This document shows, one piece after another, positions 26,126 through 34,784 of a stretch of DNA of 64,000 nt. The stretch covers positions 124,001-188,000 of the forward strand of contig JAPLSA010000031.1 in NCBI GenBank assembly GCA_026398815.1. Direction: 5' to 3'. The notes under the pieces are model-generated. The model had not been told where the DNA came from and ran no database searches. It saw nothing but the letters and a program-made list of their open reading frames with translations. The position numbers and the translations under genes are program-made. This DNA is from Gammaproteobacteria bacterium. GTDB taxonomy: Bacteria > Pseudomonadota > Gammaproteobacteria > Nevskiales > Nevskiaceae. How positions within the stretch are numbered: position 1 is the stretch's first letter; each line of letters starts with the position of its first letter.

Positions 26126-26275
26126 ATGTCCCTCCCTGTGCTGCGCGCCTGCGCATTGCTGCTGCTGGCGGCGTTCGCCGTCGCGGCCGCGCCCGGCGTG
26201 GATGACGGCGAACGCCGTCACGACGACGACGCCCACCACCTGCTGCTGATCCGGATCGCCGACGCGCCGCCCTGA
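26126..26275 (+). CDS. Small exported His/Asp-rich peptide (49 aa), possible
   Basis: 49 residues: a plausible signal peptide (LRACALLLLAAFAVAAAPG) followed by a short charged stretch with RRHDDDAHHLLL. It fits between a DUF2946 gene and the next TonB receptor on the same strand. No strong ribosome site is seen, so it may be chance; the signal-like start and acidic/His tail make a small metal-binding peptide possible. Confidence 0.4.
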   Translation: MSLPVLRACALLLLAAFAVAAAPGVDDGERRHDDDAHHLLLIRIADAPP

Positions 26276-26332
26276 GCGCCCCTCGCGCGATACCGCTGCA
26301 CGCCCGCTTTCCCTGAATTCCCGGAGTTCCGC

Positions 26333-28498
26333 ATGACCCGATTCACCGCCTGCACCCCCGCCCGCCAGGCCGCCGCGCTGTCGCTGCTGCTGGCGCTCGG
26401 CAGTGCCGCCGCCGACGTCCGCGCTGCCGACGACGGCACCGAGACGCCCGCCGCCGCGAAAGCCACCGATGAAGCCGTGAAGCTCGACGGTGTCGAAGTC
26501 ACCGGCGTCAAAAGCCTGAAGCCGCCGGCGGTCAATGTCGGCAACAAGAGCGGCCTGCCGCTGGAACGCGTGCCGCAGAGCGTGCAGGTGCTGTCGGCGG
26601 ACGATCTCGACGAGCGCGGCGTGCGCTCGATCGGCGACGCGCTGCGCGCCGTGCCCTCGGCCAACGTCGGCAATCCCCGTGTCGCCCGTTACCAGAGCTT
26701 CAGCCTGAAGGTTCGCGGCTTCCTCGCCGACCAGCAGCGCAACGGCCTGCGCCAGCGCTACTTCGAGGATGTCGATGCCTCGGCGATTTCGAACATCGAG
26801 CGCATCGAAGTGCTCAAGGGACCGGGCGGCGTGCTGTACGGCCAGTCGGCGGTCGGCGGCCTGCTGAACATCGTCACCAAGGCGCCGCAGGCGCAGTTCG
26901 GCGCATCGGGCAATGCCAGCTTCGGCAGCTTCGACCAGAAGACGCTGGCCGCCGATGTCACCGGGCCGATCAGCCGCGAACAGCGGCTGTATGCCCGGGT
27001 CACCGGCGAAATCGAGCGCAGCAACACCTATTCCGATTTCCAGAAGCTGAACCGCGAGAACGTCGCGCTGGGCCTGTCCTGGCAGCCGGTCGATGCGGTG
27101 ATAGCCCACCTGAACGCCGAATGGCACCAGCGCAATACCGCCAACAATCCGGGCCTGCCGGTCACCGGCACGCTGGTGAGCAACGGCGTCGCCGAACTGC
27201 GCCGTGGCCTGTTCCTCGGCGAGCCGAACTTCACCACGCTGAACGCCTATGCGCCGCTGGTGCAGGCCTGGGTCGACATCCAGCTTTCCGACCACTGGAC
27301 GCTGACGCCGCGCGCCCAGTACTCCGGCTTCAACACCGATCTGCAGCAGATCCGCGTGCTGGCGCCGCAGGCCGGCCATCCGACGGTGATCAATCGCAAC
27401 GGCCGCAACGGCCAGGAGAACGACGGCTATTCGGTGTTCCAGCTCGATCTGGCCGGCCGCTTCGACACCTTCGGCTTCGAGCACCGGCTGCTGACCGGCG
27501 TCGAGCAGAACCTGGAACGCAGCCTGTTCACCCAGTTCAACCTGAGCAACGTCGGCAGCATCGACGTGCTGAACCCGGTCTACACCTATGACAGCGTCGC
27601 CCCGGCCGGAACCTTCGCGTTCCACTCGGTGCAGAACATCGACACGCTGGCGTTCTACCTGCAGGACACGCTGGCGCTGACCCGCCAGTGGGATGTCACC
27701 GGCGCCGTGCGCCAGACCCGGATTCTGGCCGACAACATCTTCAACGGCGCCGCCGATTCCACCGCCCAGGCGGCGACCACGTTCCAGGTCGGCAGCACCT
27801 TCCGCTTCGACGATCGCTGGTCGCTCTACGCCGGCTACAACACCGGCTTCGATCTGGAAGCCAACGCCGGCTCGCGGACGCCGAGCGGCGGCGTTGCCGA
27901 GCCGGAGGAATCCGACCAGGTGGAAGCCGGCATCCGCTATGCGACCGATTCGCTGCGTGCCAGCGCGGCAGTCTTCCGCACCCGGCGCAAGAACTTCGTG
28001 GTGCCGGACGCCGTGGACCCGAACCTGTTCACCCAGGCCGGTCTGGTCCGCGTCGATGGCGTCGAACTCGAAGGCGCCTGGCAGGCGACGCGGCTGATCC
28101 AGTTCAGCGGCGGCTACGCCTACCTCGGCGCCAAGGTCGTGCGCGGCGACGCCGACGACAGCGGCCGCCGCCTTGGCGACACGCCGCTGCACAGCGGCAA
28201 TCTGAGTGTCGAAGCCCGCGCGCCGTCGGCCTGGCTGGAACCGAAGTTCGGCACCGTCAGCCTGCGCGTCACTGGCGCCTATGTCGGCAGCCGTAACCTG
28301 ACCAACACCAGCGCCGTGGAGCTGCCGGACTACGGCACGCTCGATGTCGGCCTGCACTGGGCATTGCGCGAGCTGAGCGTCGACCTGCACGGCCAGAACC
28401 TCAGCGACAACCGCTACTTCACCGCCACCGGCAGCTCGAACTTCGTCTACGCGGGTGAGCCGCGCACGGTGTTCGTGCGGTTCGGCTGGCGTTACTGA
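26333..28498 (+). CDS. TonB-dependent siderophore-type receptor
   Basis: 721 residues, GGAG 8 nt upstream of ATG. Signal peptide (to about residue 32). Plug motifs: LPLERVPQSVQVLSADDL, VRGFLADQQRNGLRQRY, IEVLKGPGGVLYGQSAVGG, LLNIVTKAPQ; barrel ends with VFVRFGWRY (terminal aromatic). This is the standard siderophore-receptor layout. Ligand unknown. The PepSY gene follows 11 nt after the stop, repeating the receptor-PepSY pairing seen upstream. Confidence 0.94.
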   Translation: MTRFTACTPARQAAALSLLLALGSAAADVRAADDGTETPAAAKATDEAVKLDGVEVTGVKSLKPPAVNVGNKSGLPLERVPQSVQVLSADDLDERGVRSIGDALRAVPSANVGNPRVARYQSFSLKVRGFLADQQRNGLRQRYFEDVDASAISNIERIEVLKGPGGVLYGQSAVGGLLNIVTKAPQAQFGASGNASFGSFDQKTLAADVTGPISREQRLYARVTGEIERSNTYSDFQKLNRENVALGLSWQPVDAVIAHLNAEWHQRNTANNPGLPVTGTLVSNGVAELRRGLFLGEPNFTTLNAYAPLVQAWVDIQLSDHWTLTPRAQYSGFNTDLQQIRVLAPQAGHPTVINRNGRNGQENDGYSVFQLDLAGRFDTFGFEHRLLTGVEQNLERSLFTQFNLSNVGSIDVLNPVYTYDSVAPAGTFAFHSVQNIDTLAFYLQDTLALTRQWDVTGAVRQTRILADNIFNGAADSTAQAATTFQVGSTFRFDDRWSLYAGYNTGFDLEANAGSRTPSGGVAEPEESDQVEAGIRYATDSLRASAAVFRTRRKNFVVPDAVDPNLFTQAGLVRVDGVELEGAWQATRLIQFSGGYAYLGAKVVRGDADDSGRRLGDTPLHSGNLSVEARAPSAWLEPKFGTVSLRVTGAYVGSRNLTNTSAVELPDYGTLDVGLHWALRELSVDLHGQNLSDNRYFTATGSSNFVYAGEPRTVFVRFGWRY

Positions 28499-28509
28499 AG
28501 GCGCTGGCC

Positions 28510-29928
28510 ATGGCGACGCCGAATCCGGCTTCCGATGACCGCCGCCCGCGCAGCCGCGGCCTGTATGGCGCGGTCTGGCGCTGGCATTTCTATGCCGGCC
28601 TGTTCGTGGTGCCGGTGCTGCTGATGCTGGCGGTGACCGGCGCGCTGTACACCTTCGATGACGAGATCGAAGCCTGGTGGTACCGCGACCTGCAGGTGAC
28701 GCCGGCCTGCGCCGCACCGCTGCCGGCGGCGAGCCAGGAAGCGGCGGTGCAGGCCGCCTATCCGGGCGCGGCGATCCGCCGCTACACGGTGGCCGCAGCG
28801 GCCGACCGCGCCGCCCAGTGGACGATCCAGCCGCCGGGCGGCGCGGCGCTGAACCTGTTCGTCGAACCCTGTACCGGCGTCGTGCGCGGCGCGCTCGAGG
28901 CGCGCTGGCAGCTGATGAAGGTGATCTCGGCGCTGCACGGCGAACTGCTGCTCGGCACGGTCGGCGACTGGCTGGTTGAACTGGCAGCCAGCTGGGCGCT
29001 GGTGCTGCTGGTCACCGGGCTCTACCTGTGGTGGCCGGAGCGCGGCGACCGCCTGCTCGGCACCCTGATCCCGAGGCTCAATGCCAAGGGCCGGGTGTTC
29101 TGGCGCGACCTGCATGCGGTGCCAGCGGTCTGGAACGCGCTTGCGCTCGGCTTCTTGATCCTCAGCGGCCTGCCTTGGGCCGGCTTCTGGGGTGGCCAGC
29201 TGGCCCGCCTCGGCACGGTGTCGCACCTAACCGCGCCGACGCCGAACTTCGTCGCCGCGCCGACGCTGGACGCTGCCGCGCCGGCCGATCCGCACGCGGC
29301 ACATCGCGTTGCCGCTGCCGGCAATGACACGAGCATTCCGTGGGCGATCCGCCACGACGTCGCGCCGCAGGGCGGGCCGGCGCGGATCGGCGTCGCCGAG
29401 GTCGAAGCGGTCGCCCGCCAGCGCGGCGTGCTCGGCCCCGGCCTGCGGCTGATCTACCCGGACGGCCCCGGCGCCGTCTGGCACCTGAGCTACATCCCCG
29501 GCGGCGCCACCACGCAGCGCACGCTGTACCTCGACCCGGCCGATGCCCGCGTGATCGACGACATCGGCTACGGCCGCTACAGCCCGCTCGGCAAGGCCGT
29601 CGAATGGGGCGTGGAAATCCACCTCGGCCGCCAGTTCGGCCTCGCCAACCAGCTGCTCTGCGTGCTGGTCTGCGGACTCACGGTGCTGACCGTCATCACC
29701 GGCACGGTGATGTGGTGGCGCCGCCGCCCGCCCGGCGGCCTGCGCGCCGGCCTTGGCGCGCCAAGCCGGCCGAAGGCCTACCGCACCCAGACCGGCGTGG
29801 TCGTGATCGCCGTCGTGCTCGGCCTGCTGTTCCCGCTGATGGGTGCAAGCCTGGTCGCGGTGCTGATCCTCGACGTGCTGATCCGGCGGCTGCTGCCGAC
29901 TGCGACGCAGCGCAGGTCTGCGATATGA
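28510..29928 (+). CDS. PepSY-domain membrane protein, second copy
   Basis: 472 residues. TM1 with GAVWRWHFYAGLFVVPVLL (the W-R-W-H-F-Y-A-G signature of PepSY-TM/PiuB proteins), then VTGALYTFDDEIEAWWY, a periplasmic PepSY region with two cysteines, a mid TM pair with conserved HGELLLG, ALVLLVTGLYLWW, and two C-terminal TM segments. Probably an inner-membrane reductase or translocation helper for the chelate brought in by the receptor at 26333. Only loosely similar to the PepSY protein at 23596, so the two receptors have separate partners. Confidence 0.88.
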   Translation: MATPNPASDDRRPRSRGLYGAVWRWHFYAGLFVVPVLLMLAVTGALYTFDDEIEAWWYRDLQVTPACAAPLPAASQEAAVQAAYPGAAIRRYTVAAAADRAAQWTIQPPGGAALNLFVEPCTGVVRGALEARWQLMKVISALHGELLLGTVGDWLVELAASWALVLLVTGLYLWWPERGDRLLGTLIPRLNAKGRVFWRDLHAVPAVWNALALGFLILSGLPWAGFWGGQLARLGTVSHLTAPTPNFVAAPTLDAAAPADPHAAHRVAAAGNDTSIPWAIRHDVAPQGGPARIGVAEVEAVARQRGVLGPGLRLIYPDGPGAVWHLSYIPGGATTQRTLYLDPADARVIDDIGYGRYSPLGKAVEWGVEIHLGRQFGLANQLLCVLVCGLTVLTVITGTVMWWRRRPPGGLRAGLGAPSRPKAYRTQTGVVVIAVVLGLLFPLMGASLVAVLILDVLIRRLLPTATQRRSAI

Positions 29929-30110
29929 GCGCGCCGGCCCTCGTCACTGCGGTTCCGCATCGGGTCGGACCCTGGCCGGCATGGTCTTCGGAGTCTCTTC
30001 CGAGGCGCGCGATCGCCTCGCGATTCCGAGGGCATCTCTGCTTTCCCATCGCCGGCGCAGCAGGCTTGCTGCCGACGTCGGCCCTACGTCACCGGAGTCT
30101 CCTTCGATGA
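29925..30110 (+). CDS. 61-aa linking ORF with ATGA overlaps at both ends, doubtful
   Basis: The ATG overlaps the PepSY stop (ATGA) and its own stop overlaps the ATG of the next TonB receptor (again ATGA), so a ribosome could pass through all three without release. The 61-residue product (Arg/Pro/Ala/Ser mix) has no recognisable motif. The receptor has its own GGAG, so the ORF could be chance in GC-rich DNA. Confidence 0.3.
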   Translation: MSAPALVTAVPHRVGPWPAWSSESLPRRAIASRFRGHLCFPIAGAAGLLPTSALRHRSLLR

Positions 30111-32278
30111 ACCTCAAACTTGCCGCTGCAGGGCACCTGCGCCGACTGCTGATCGCCGCCGCGTTGCAATCGACGCTGGCCGTCAACCTGGCGCAGGCGG
30201 CCGATGCGGCCAACCCGGCTGCCTTGCCCCCGACGGACACCCCGAACGAAAAGGCCGTGCAGCTGGCCCCGGTGATCGCCACCGGCACTCCCGCCGCGCC
30301 GGCCGCGCAGACCGCCACCAAGATCGCCGCGCCGCTGGCCGAGATTCCGCAGTCGATCACGGTGATCGGCCGCGACGCGCTCGACGAGCAGAACGCGCAG
30401 AGCCTGAACCAGGCGCTGCGCTTCGTGCCCGGCGTGCAGAGCGAGCAGTACGGCCTCGACAACGTCTACGATTTCTTCGCGATCCGCGGCTTCCGCGCCG
30501 ACGACACCGGCGTGTTCCGCGATGGCCTGCTGCTGTTCTCGCCGGCCAGCGGCTTCGCGGCGTTCCGGCTCGAGCCGTACGGCGTGGAGCGCATCGAGGT
30601 GCTGCGCGGCCCGGCCTCGGTGCTGTACGGCAGCGCCAACCCGGGGGGCCTGGTCAACTACGTCAGCAAGCAGCCGCCGGCCACGGCGCAGCGCGAGCTG
30701 CAGCTGGAGGTCGGCAGCTTCGACTGGAAGCAGGTCAAGGCCGATGTCGGCGGGCCGCTCGGCGCGGTCGACGGCCTGCAGTACCGGCTGACCGGCCTGT
30801 ACCGCGACAGCGGCACCCAGGTCGATTTCGAGCAGAACGACCGCGCCTTCATCGCCCCTTCCTTGAGCTGGCAGATCGGCCCGGACACCCGGCTGACCGT
30901 GCTCGGCCAGTACCAGAACGACGATGCCGGCCACCTGCAGTTCCTGCCGGCAGCGGGCACCGTGCAGCCGAATCCCAACGGCCGCATCTCGACGCACCGC
31001 AATGACGGCGAACCGGGCTACAACGGCTTCGACCGCGAGCAGTGGTCGGCCGGCTGGATCGCCGAGCATCGCTTCGACGCGGTCTGGAGCGTTCGCCAGC
31101 AGTTCCGCTACGACCATCTCGACACCGCGTTCCGCGATGTCTTCGGCCTGGGCCTCGATCCGGCCGACGACAGCCAGCGGACCCTGCTGCGGGCCAGCTT
31201 CAGCTCCGCCGACCGCGCCCGGGCCGCCGTCGTCGACAGCAACCTGACCGGCCGCTTCGGCAGCGGCCGGCTGCGCCATGCGGTGCTGGCCGGCGTCGAC
31301 TACCAGCACATCGACTACGCCGGCAACCAGGGCTTTGGCGAGGCGCCGTCGCTGGATCTCTATGCGCCGAGCTACGGTGCTTCGATCGAGGTGCCGGCGC
31401 TGTTCGTCGACACCCGGACCCGGCGCAGCCAGGTTGGCCTGTACGTGCAGGAGCAGGCGACCGTCGACGAGCGCTGGCGGCTGCTGCTCGGCGGCCGTCA
31501 GGACTGGGTGTCGAACCGGGTGCGCGATCGCCTCGCCGACAGCCGCAGCGAGCAGGACGACAGCCAGCGCAGCGGCCGGGTCGGCGTGTCCTACCGCTTC
31601 GACCTCGGTCTGGTGCCGTACCTGAACTACGCGACCTCGTTCCTGCCGGTGATCGGCAGCGATTCCGCTGGCCGCGGCTTCCAGCCGGAAACCGGCCGGC
31701 AGTGGGAAACCGGGGCCAAGCTGGAGCTGCCGAGCTTGCGCAGCCTGCTGACCCTGGCCGGCTTCCACATCGAGCGCCAGAACGTGCTGACGCCGAGTCC
31801 GGACCCGGAAGATCCGTTCGGCCGCGTGCAGACCGGCGCGGTGCGTTCGCAGGGTGTCGAATTCGGTGCGGAGTCGCGACCGCTGCCGGGCCTGCACCTG
31901 ACCGCCGCCTACACCTGGCAGGACGTCGAGGTGACGCGCAGCAACGCCGGCAACCGCGGCCTGCGGCCGGTCGCCACACCCGAGCATCTGGCCTCGCTGC
32001 ACGCGCGCTACGCGCTGCTCGAAGGCCCGCTGGCCGGGCTTGGCCTGAGCGCCGCCGTGCGTTACCAGGGCGCCACCGCCGGCGATGATCTGAACACGCT
32101 GAAGGTGGCCGCCTACACGCTGTTCGACGCCGGCATCGACTACGGCTGGCGCGGTCTGCGCTTCGGGGTCTACGCGCAGAACCTCGGCAACAACACGCAC
32201 GTGGCGGCCTGCCAGGCCGGCTCCTGCTTCTACGGCGTCGACCGCACGGTGACCGGCACGGTCGCCTATCGCTGGTAA
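30107..32278 (+). CDS. TonB-dependent siderophore receptor, FhuA-like
   Basis: 723 residues from ATG 30107 (GGAG upstream; signal peptide ending LAQAAD). Plug: AEIPQSITVIGRDALDEQ, LRFVPGVQSEQYG, FAIRGFRADDTGVFRDGL, IEVLRGPASVLYG, NPGGLVNYVSKQPP. Near the C-terminus a Cys pair CQAGSC followed by FYGVDRTVTGTVAYRW closely matches the end of ferrichrome/hydroxamate-type receptors. Cargo is therefore plausibly a ferric hydroxamate, although a copper chelate cannot be excluded. It is followed 34 nt later by the Tat-exported InhA-like protein. Confidence 0.94.
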   Translation: MNLKLAAAGHLRRLLIAAALQSTLAVNLAQAADAANPAALPPTDTPNEKAVQLAPVIATGTPAAPAAQTATKIAAPLAEIPQSITVIGRDALDEQNAQSLNQALRFVPGVQSEQYGLDNVYDFFAIRGFRADDTGVFRDGLLLFSPASGFAAFRLEPYGVERIEVLRGPASVLYGSANPGGLVNYVSKQPPATAQRELQLEVGSFDWKQVKADVGGPLGAVDGLQYRLTGLYRDSGTQVDFEQNDRAFIAPSLSWQIGPDTRLTVLGQYQNDDAGHLQFLPAAGTVQPNPNGRISTHRNDGEPGYNGFDREQWSAGWIAEHRFDAVWSVRQQFRYDHLDTAFRDVFGLGLDPADDSQRTLLRASFSSADRARAAVVDSNLTGRFGSGRLRHAVLAGVDYQHIDYAGNQGFGEAPSLDLYAPSYGASIEVPALFVDTRTRRSQVGLYVQEQATVDERWRLLLGGRQDWVSNRVRDRLADSRSEQDDSQRSGRVGVSYRFDLGLVPYLNYATSFLPVIGSDSAGRGFQPETGRQWETGAKLELPSLRSLLTLAGFHIERQNVLTPSPDPEDPFGRVQTGAVRSQGVEFGAESRPLPGLHLTAAYTWQDVEVTRSNAGNRGLRPVATPEHLASLHARYALLEGPLAGLGLSAAVRYQGATAGDDLNTLKVAAYTLFDAGIDYGWRGLRFGVYAQNLGNNTHVAACQAGSCFYGVDRTVTGTVAYRW

Positions 32279-32312
32279 GGCTTGAAACCCACCCCGACAG
32301 CGGAGAATCCCC

Positions 32313-33170
32313 ATGTCCATCGATCGCAGGAAGCTGCTCGGGATCAGTGCCGCCGGGCTTGCCGGCGTGGCTTTGACGGATGCGCTGGCGCGTGCCGCCG
32401 AGGCGATCGGCAAGAACAAGCCGTCGCTCGAGGACGCGCAGCGGCAGGGCACGCAAGCGCACGAAGCGCTGATGGCGGTTCCCGGCATGCACATGCACGG
32501 CAGCGAGCAGGTGGCCTTGCTGCTCTATCCGGGTTTCACGGCGCTGGACCTGATCGGCCCGCATTTCTTTCTCGCCAGCATGATGGGTGCGACCGTGCAC
32601 CTGGTCGCTGCGCAGCGAGAACCGGTGCTGTCCGATGTCGGTGTCGCGATGCTGCCGACCGCGCGCTTCGACGAGGTACCCGAGAAGCTCGACGTGCTGC
32701 TGGTGCCCGGCGGTGCCGAGGGCACCGTCGCGGCGGCACGCGATGCCGCCACGCTCGCCTTCGTCAAAAGCCGGGGCGCGAATGCGCGCTACGTGGCCAG
32801 CGTCTGCACCGGCGCGGTGATCCTCGGCGCCGCCGGGCTGCTCGCTGGGCGGCGGGCGACGAGCCATTGGGGCGTGCGCGAGGCGCTCGCCGACTTCGGC
32901 GCCAAGCCGGTCGACCAGCGGGTGGTGCTGGACGGCAAGCTGGTGACCGGCGCCGGGGTGTCGGCCGGGCTTGATCTCGGCCTGGCGCTGATCGGCCTGC
33001 TGCGCGGCAAGCCTTTCGCCGAAGCGGTGCAGCTGATGGCCGAATACGCGCCGGCACCGGCCTACCACGCCGGCACGCCCGGCAGCGCGCCGCGGGCGAT
33101 CGAGCAGTCGGTGCGCGGCATGTTCGCGCCGCTGCTGGTCGAGACCCGCGCGCTGGCCGCCGGGACATGA
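32313..33170 (+). CDS. Tat-exported DJ-1/PfpI protein, isonitrile hydratase (InhA)-like
   Basis: 285 residues. The N-terminus DRRKLLGISAAGLAGVALTD is a twin-arginine signal (R5-R6), so the folded protein is exported. After a linker containing GMHMHG (possible metal ligands) comes a complete DJ-1/PfpI domain. It matches isocyanide hydratase InhA: LDLIGPHFFLAS (Asp79), YVASVCTGAVILGAAGLL (nucleophile Cys165 and Thr166), ATSHWGVREAL, VTGAGVSAGLD and MAEYAPAPAY. InhA enzymes hydrate isonitriles to N-formamides. Known InhA is cytosolic; export is unusual. Position right after a TonB receptor in a copper-rich island suggests action on an imported metallophore (inference). Confidence 0.87.
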   Translation: MSIDRRKLLGISAAGLAGVALTDALARAAEAIGKNKPSLEDAQRQGTQAHEALMAVPGMHMHGSEQVALLLYPGFTALDLIGPHFFLASMMGATVHLVAAQREPVLSDVGVAMLPTARFDEVPEKLDVLLVPGGAEGTVAAARDAATLAFVKSRGANARYVASVCTGAVILGAAGLLAGRRATSHWGVREALADFGAKPVDQRVVLDGKLVTGAGVSAGLDLGLALIGLLRGKPFAEAVQLMAEYAPAPAYHAGTPGSAPRAIEQSVRGMFAPLLVETRALAAGT

Positions 33171-33377
33171 CCGTGCGCACTGCCCGGACCGACGCCGAGC
33201 GCGCGGTTCACGTACGCCCCTTGTCCGGCGCTAGGTCGGTCGACGAGCGGCTGGTCATCGACGGCCATTTGCACGGCGGTGCCGGCGTCCCGGCCGGAAC
33301 TGCTTGAAGCGCCGCTCGTGATGTACGACAACTTCGTTCAGGAAACGCGGAGCATTGCCGCGACTTCCGCGGTCTGA
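33167..33377 (+). pseudogene. Decayed second copy of the InhA-like gene
   Basis: From 33167 (ATG overlapping the stop of the intact gene) one frame reads to a stop at 33307. Its part SGARSVDERLVIDGHLHGG plus AGVPAG aligns with GAKPVDQRVVLDGKLVTG plus AGVSAG of the intact protein, about 15 identities in 23. After a frame change, the segment ending at 33377 reads NFVQETRSIAATSAV, similar to the intact C-terminus PLLVETRALAAGT. The intervening domain part (EYAPAP region) is missing. This looks like a tandem duplicate that lost its N-terminal part and central piece. Confidence 0.6.
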
Positions 33378-33409
33378 GCCGCACCCACCCCGAATCCCAG
33401 GAGTTGCCG

Positions 33410-34036
33410 ATGAACCGTTTCCGCCGTTCCCGCCTGATGCTGCTCAGCGCCGGCCTTGCCGCTGCCGTCGCCGTTCACGCCGCCGACCGTGCGCCGAAAG
33501 CGGCCACCGGCGGCTGGACGCTGGCCGCCGCCGATTCGCGGCTGGCCTTCGTGTCGATCAAGAACGACGCGGTCGGCGAGGTGCACCGCTTCCCGGCGCT
33601 GGCCGGCAAGGTCGATGCCGGCGGCAAGCTGGCGCTGGAGATCACGCTGGACGCCGTGGAAACCGGCATCCCGATCCGCAACGAGCGGCTGCGGACGATG
33701 CTGTTCGATACTGCTGCCCATCCGACCGCGAAGGTCAGCGCGCAGGTCGATGCGGCGGCGGTGCGGGCCTTGCCGGTCGGTGCCAGCCTGAATGTCAGCA
33801 CCCCGGTGACGCTGGACCTGCACGGCCTCAGCGGCGAACTGCCGGGCGAGTTCCGGATCACCCATGTCAGCGCCCGTCAGTGGCGGGTCAGCACCGAGGC
33901 GCCGCTGATCGTCAACGCGGCGAGCTTCGGCCTTGGCGAAGGCGTGGAAGCCTTGCGCAATGTCGCCAAGCTGCAGGCGATCTCGGCCGCGGTGCCGGTC
34001 ACCGCTTCGCTGCTGTTCGACGCCGCGCCGCGCTGA
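33410..34036 (+). CDS. YceI-family periplasmic lipid-binding protein
   Basis: 208 residues from ATG 33410 (AGGAG 6 nt upstream; a TTG six bases earlier lacks spacing). Signal peptide to about residue 26. The mature part is a YceI-type beta-barrel domain, with ADSRLAFVSIKNDAVGEVHRF at the start, IRNERLRTMLFDTAAHPTA (typical NxRxxxLF) in the middle, and ITHVSARQW later. YceI proteins bind isoprenoid or other lipophilic ligands; specific ligand unknown. Final plus-strand gene of the receptor/InhA run. Confidence 0.88.
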   Translation: MNRFRRSRLMLLSAGLAAAVAVHAADRAPKAATGGWTLAAADSRLAFVSIKNDAVGEVHRFPALAGKVDAGGKLALEITLDAVETGIPIRNERLRTMLFDTAAHPTAKVSAQVDAAAVRALPVGASLNVSTPVTLDLHGLSGELPGEFRITHVSARQWRVSTEAPLIVNAASFGLGEGVEALRNVAKLQAISAAVPVTASLLFDAAPR

Positions 34037-34119
34037 CACCGATGCGGCGGCCGGCCGGTCCGTTGACGCTGTCCGCCGCGCGCGCCGCAGGGCCGGCGGC
34101 GGCGCGGCGGCGGCCGGCT

Positions 34120-34605
34120 TCAGATGGCCTTGGCGGCGATGATGGTCTTGCCGCAGGCATCAAAGCAGGCCTTGCAGATCGCGTGGTGCTCGACGTGCGG
34201 CTTGCAGGCGGCGGCGCAGGCTTCCATCACCGCGATCGAGGCCTTGGCGAAGCTGGCGGTGAATTCCGAATCCAGCCGCGCCAGCCGGGCCACGGCCACG
34301 CAGCTGGTATCGCAGGCGAGCGCGGTCTTCAGGCATTCGCCGAGGCTCTTGTCGCCGGTGGCGAGCACCGACTGGCAATGGGCGATGCAGTCTTCGGCGG
34401 CAGCGGCGCAGTCGCTGAAGGTGGCGGCCAGCGCGGCATAGCGGCCGGACGCTGCCTGATGGGCGCTGTGATCCATGCCGGCATGGGCCGAATGATCGAC
34501 CGCCGCCTTGGCCTTGGCGACCATGCGGGGTTCGTCGGCGCTGGCCACCAGGCTGCCGAAGGTGGCCAGGCCGATTGCGCCACGGGCGAATTCACGTCGG
34601 TTCAT
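34120..34605 (-). CDS. Tat-exported four-helix copper-storage protein (Csp1-like)
   Basis: 161 residues. Tat signal NRREFARGAIGLATFGSL (R3-R4). The mature four-helix bundle carries 11 cysteines spaced as in Csp proteins: FSDC, EDC-xxx-C (EDCIAHC), GEC, ACDTSC, EACAAAC, AICKACFDACG. Csp1 of methanotrophs holds many Cu(I) ions through such Cys inside the bundle and is exported by Tat. A Met/His stretch HSAHAGMDHSAH follows the signal. It stores or buffers copper in the periplasm. Convergent with the YceI gene. Confidence 0.9.
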   Translation of the reverse strand: MNRREFARGAIGLATFGSLVASADEPRMVAKAKAAVDHSAHAGMDHSAHQAASGRYAALAATFSDCAAAAEDCIAHCQSVLATGDKSLGECLKTALACDTSCVAVARLARLDSEFTASFAKASIAVMEACAAACKPHVEHHAICKACFDACGKTIIAAKAI

Positions 34606-34784
34606 CGAAGTACTCCATGGGTTGAGGCCGCAGCGCCGGCAGTGGCGGGCGGCAATTCATCGGCCGGGCATCACAGCCCGGACGCGCGGCATTGTCCGGG
34701 CTCGCGTCGCCAGCAGCCAATACCGATCAGCGCCGGCAACGCCGGCCCGTCATGCCGTTTCGACGGCGGGCGGGGATCGTGGCG

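Noticed and set aside
25847-28717. 956-codon minus-strand open frame across DUF2946 and the second TonB receptor
   Set aside because: It spans two plainly coding genes and their gap and has no motif; open only because of high GC.
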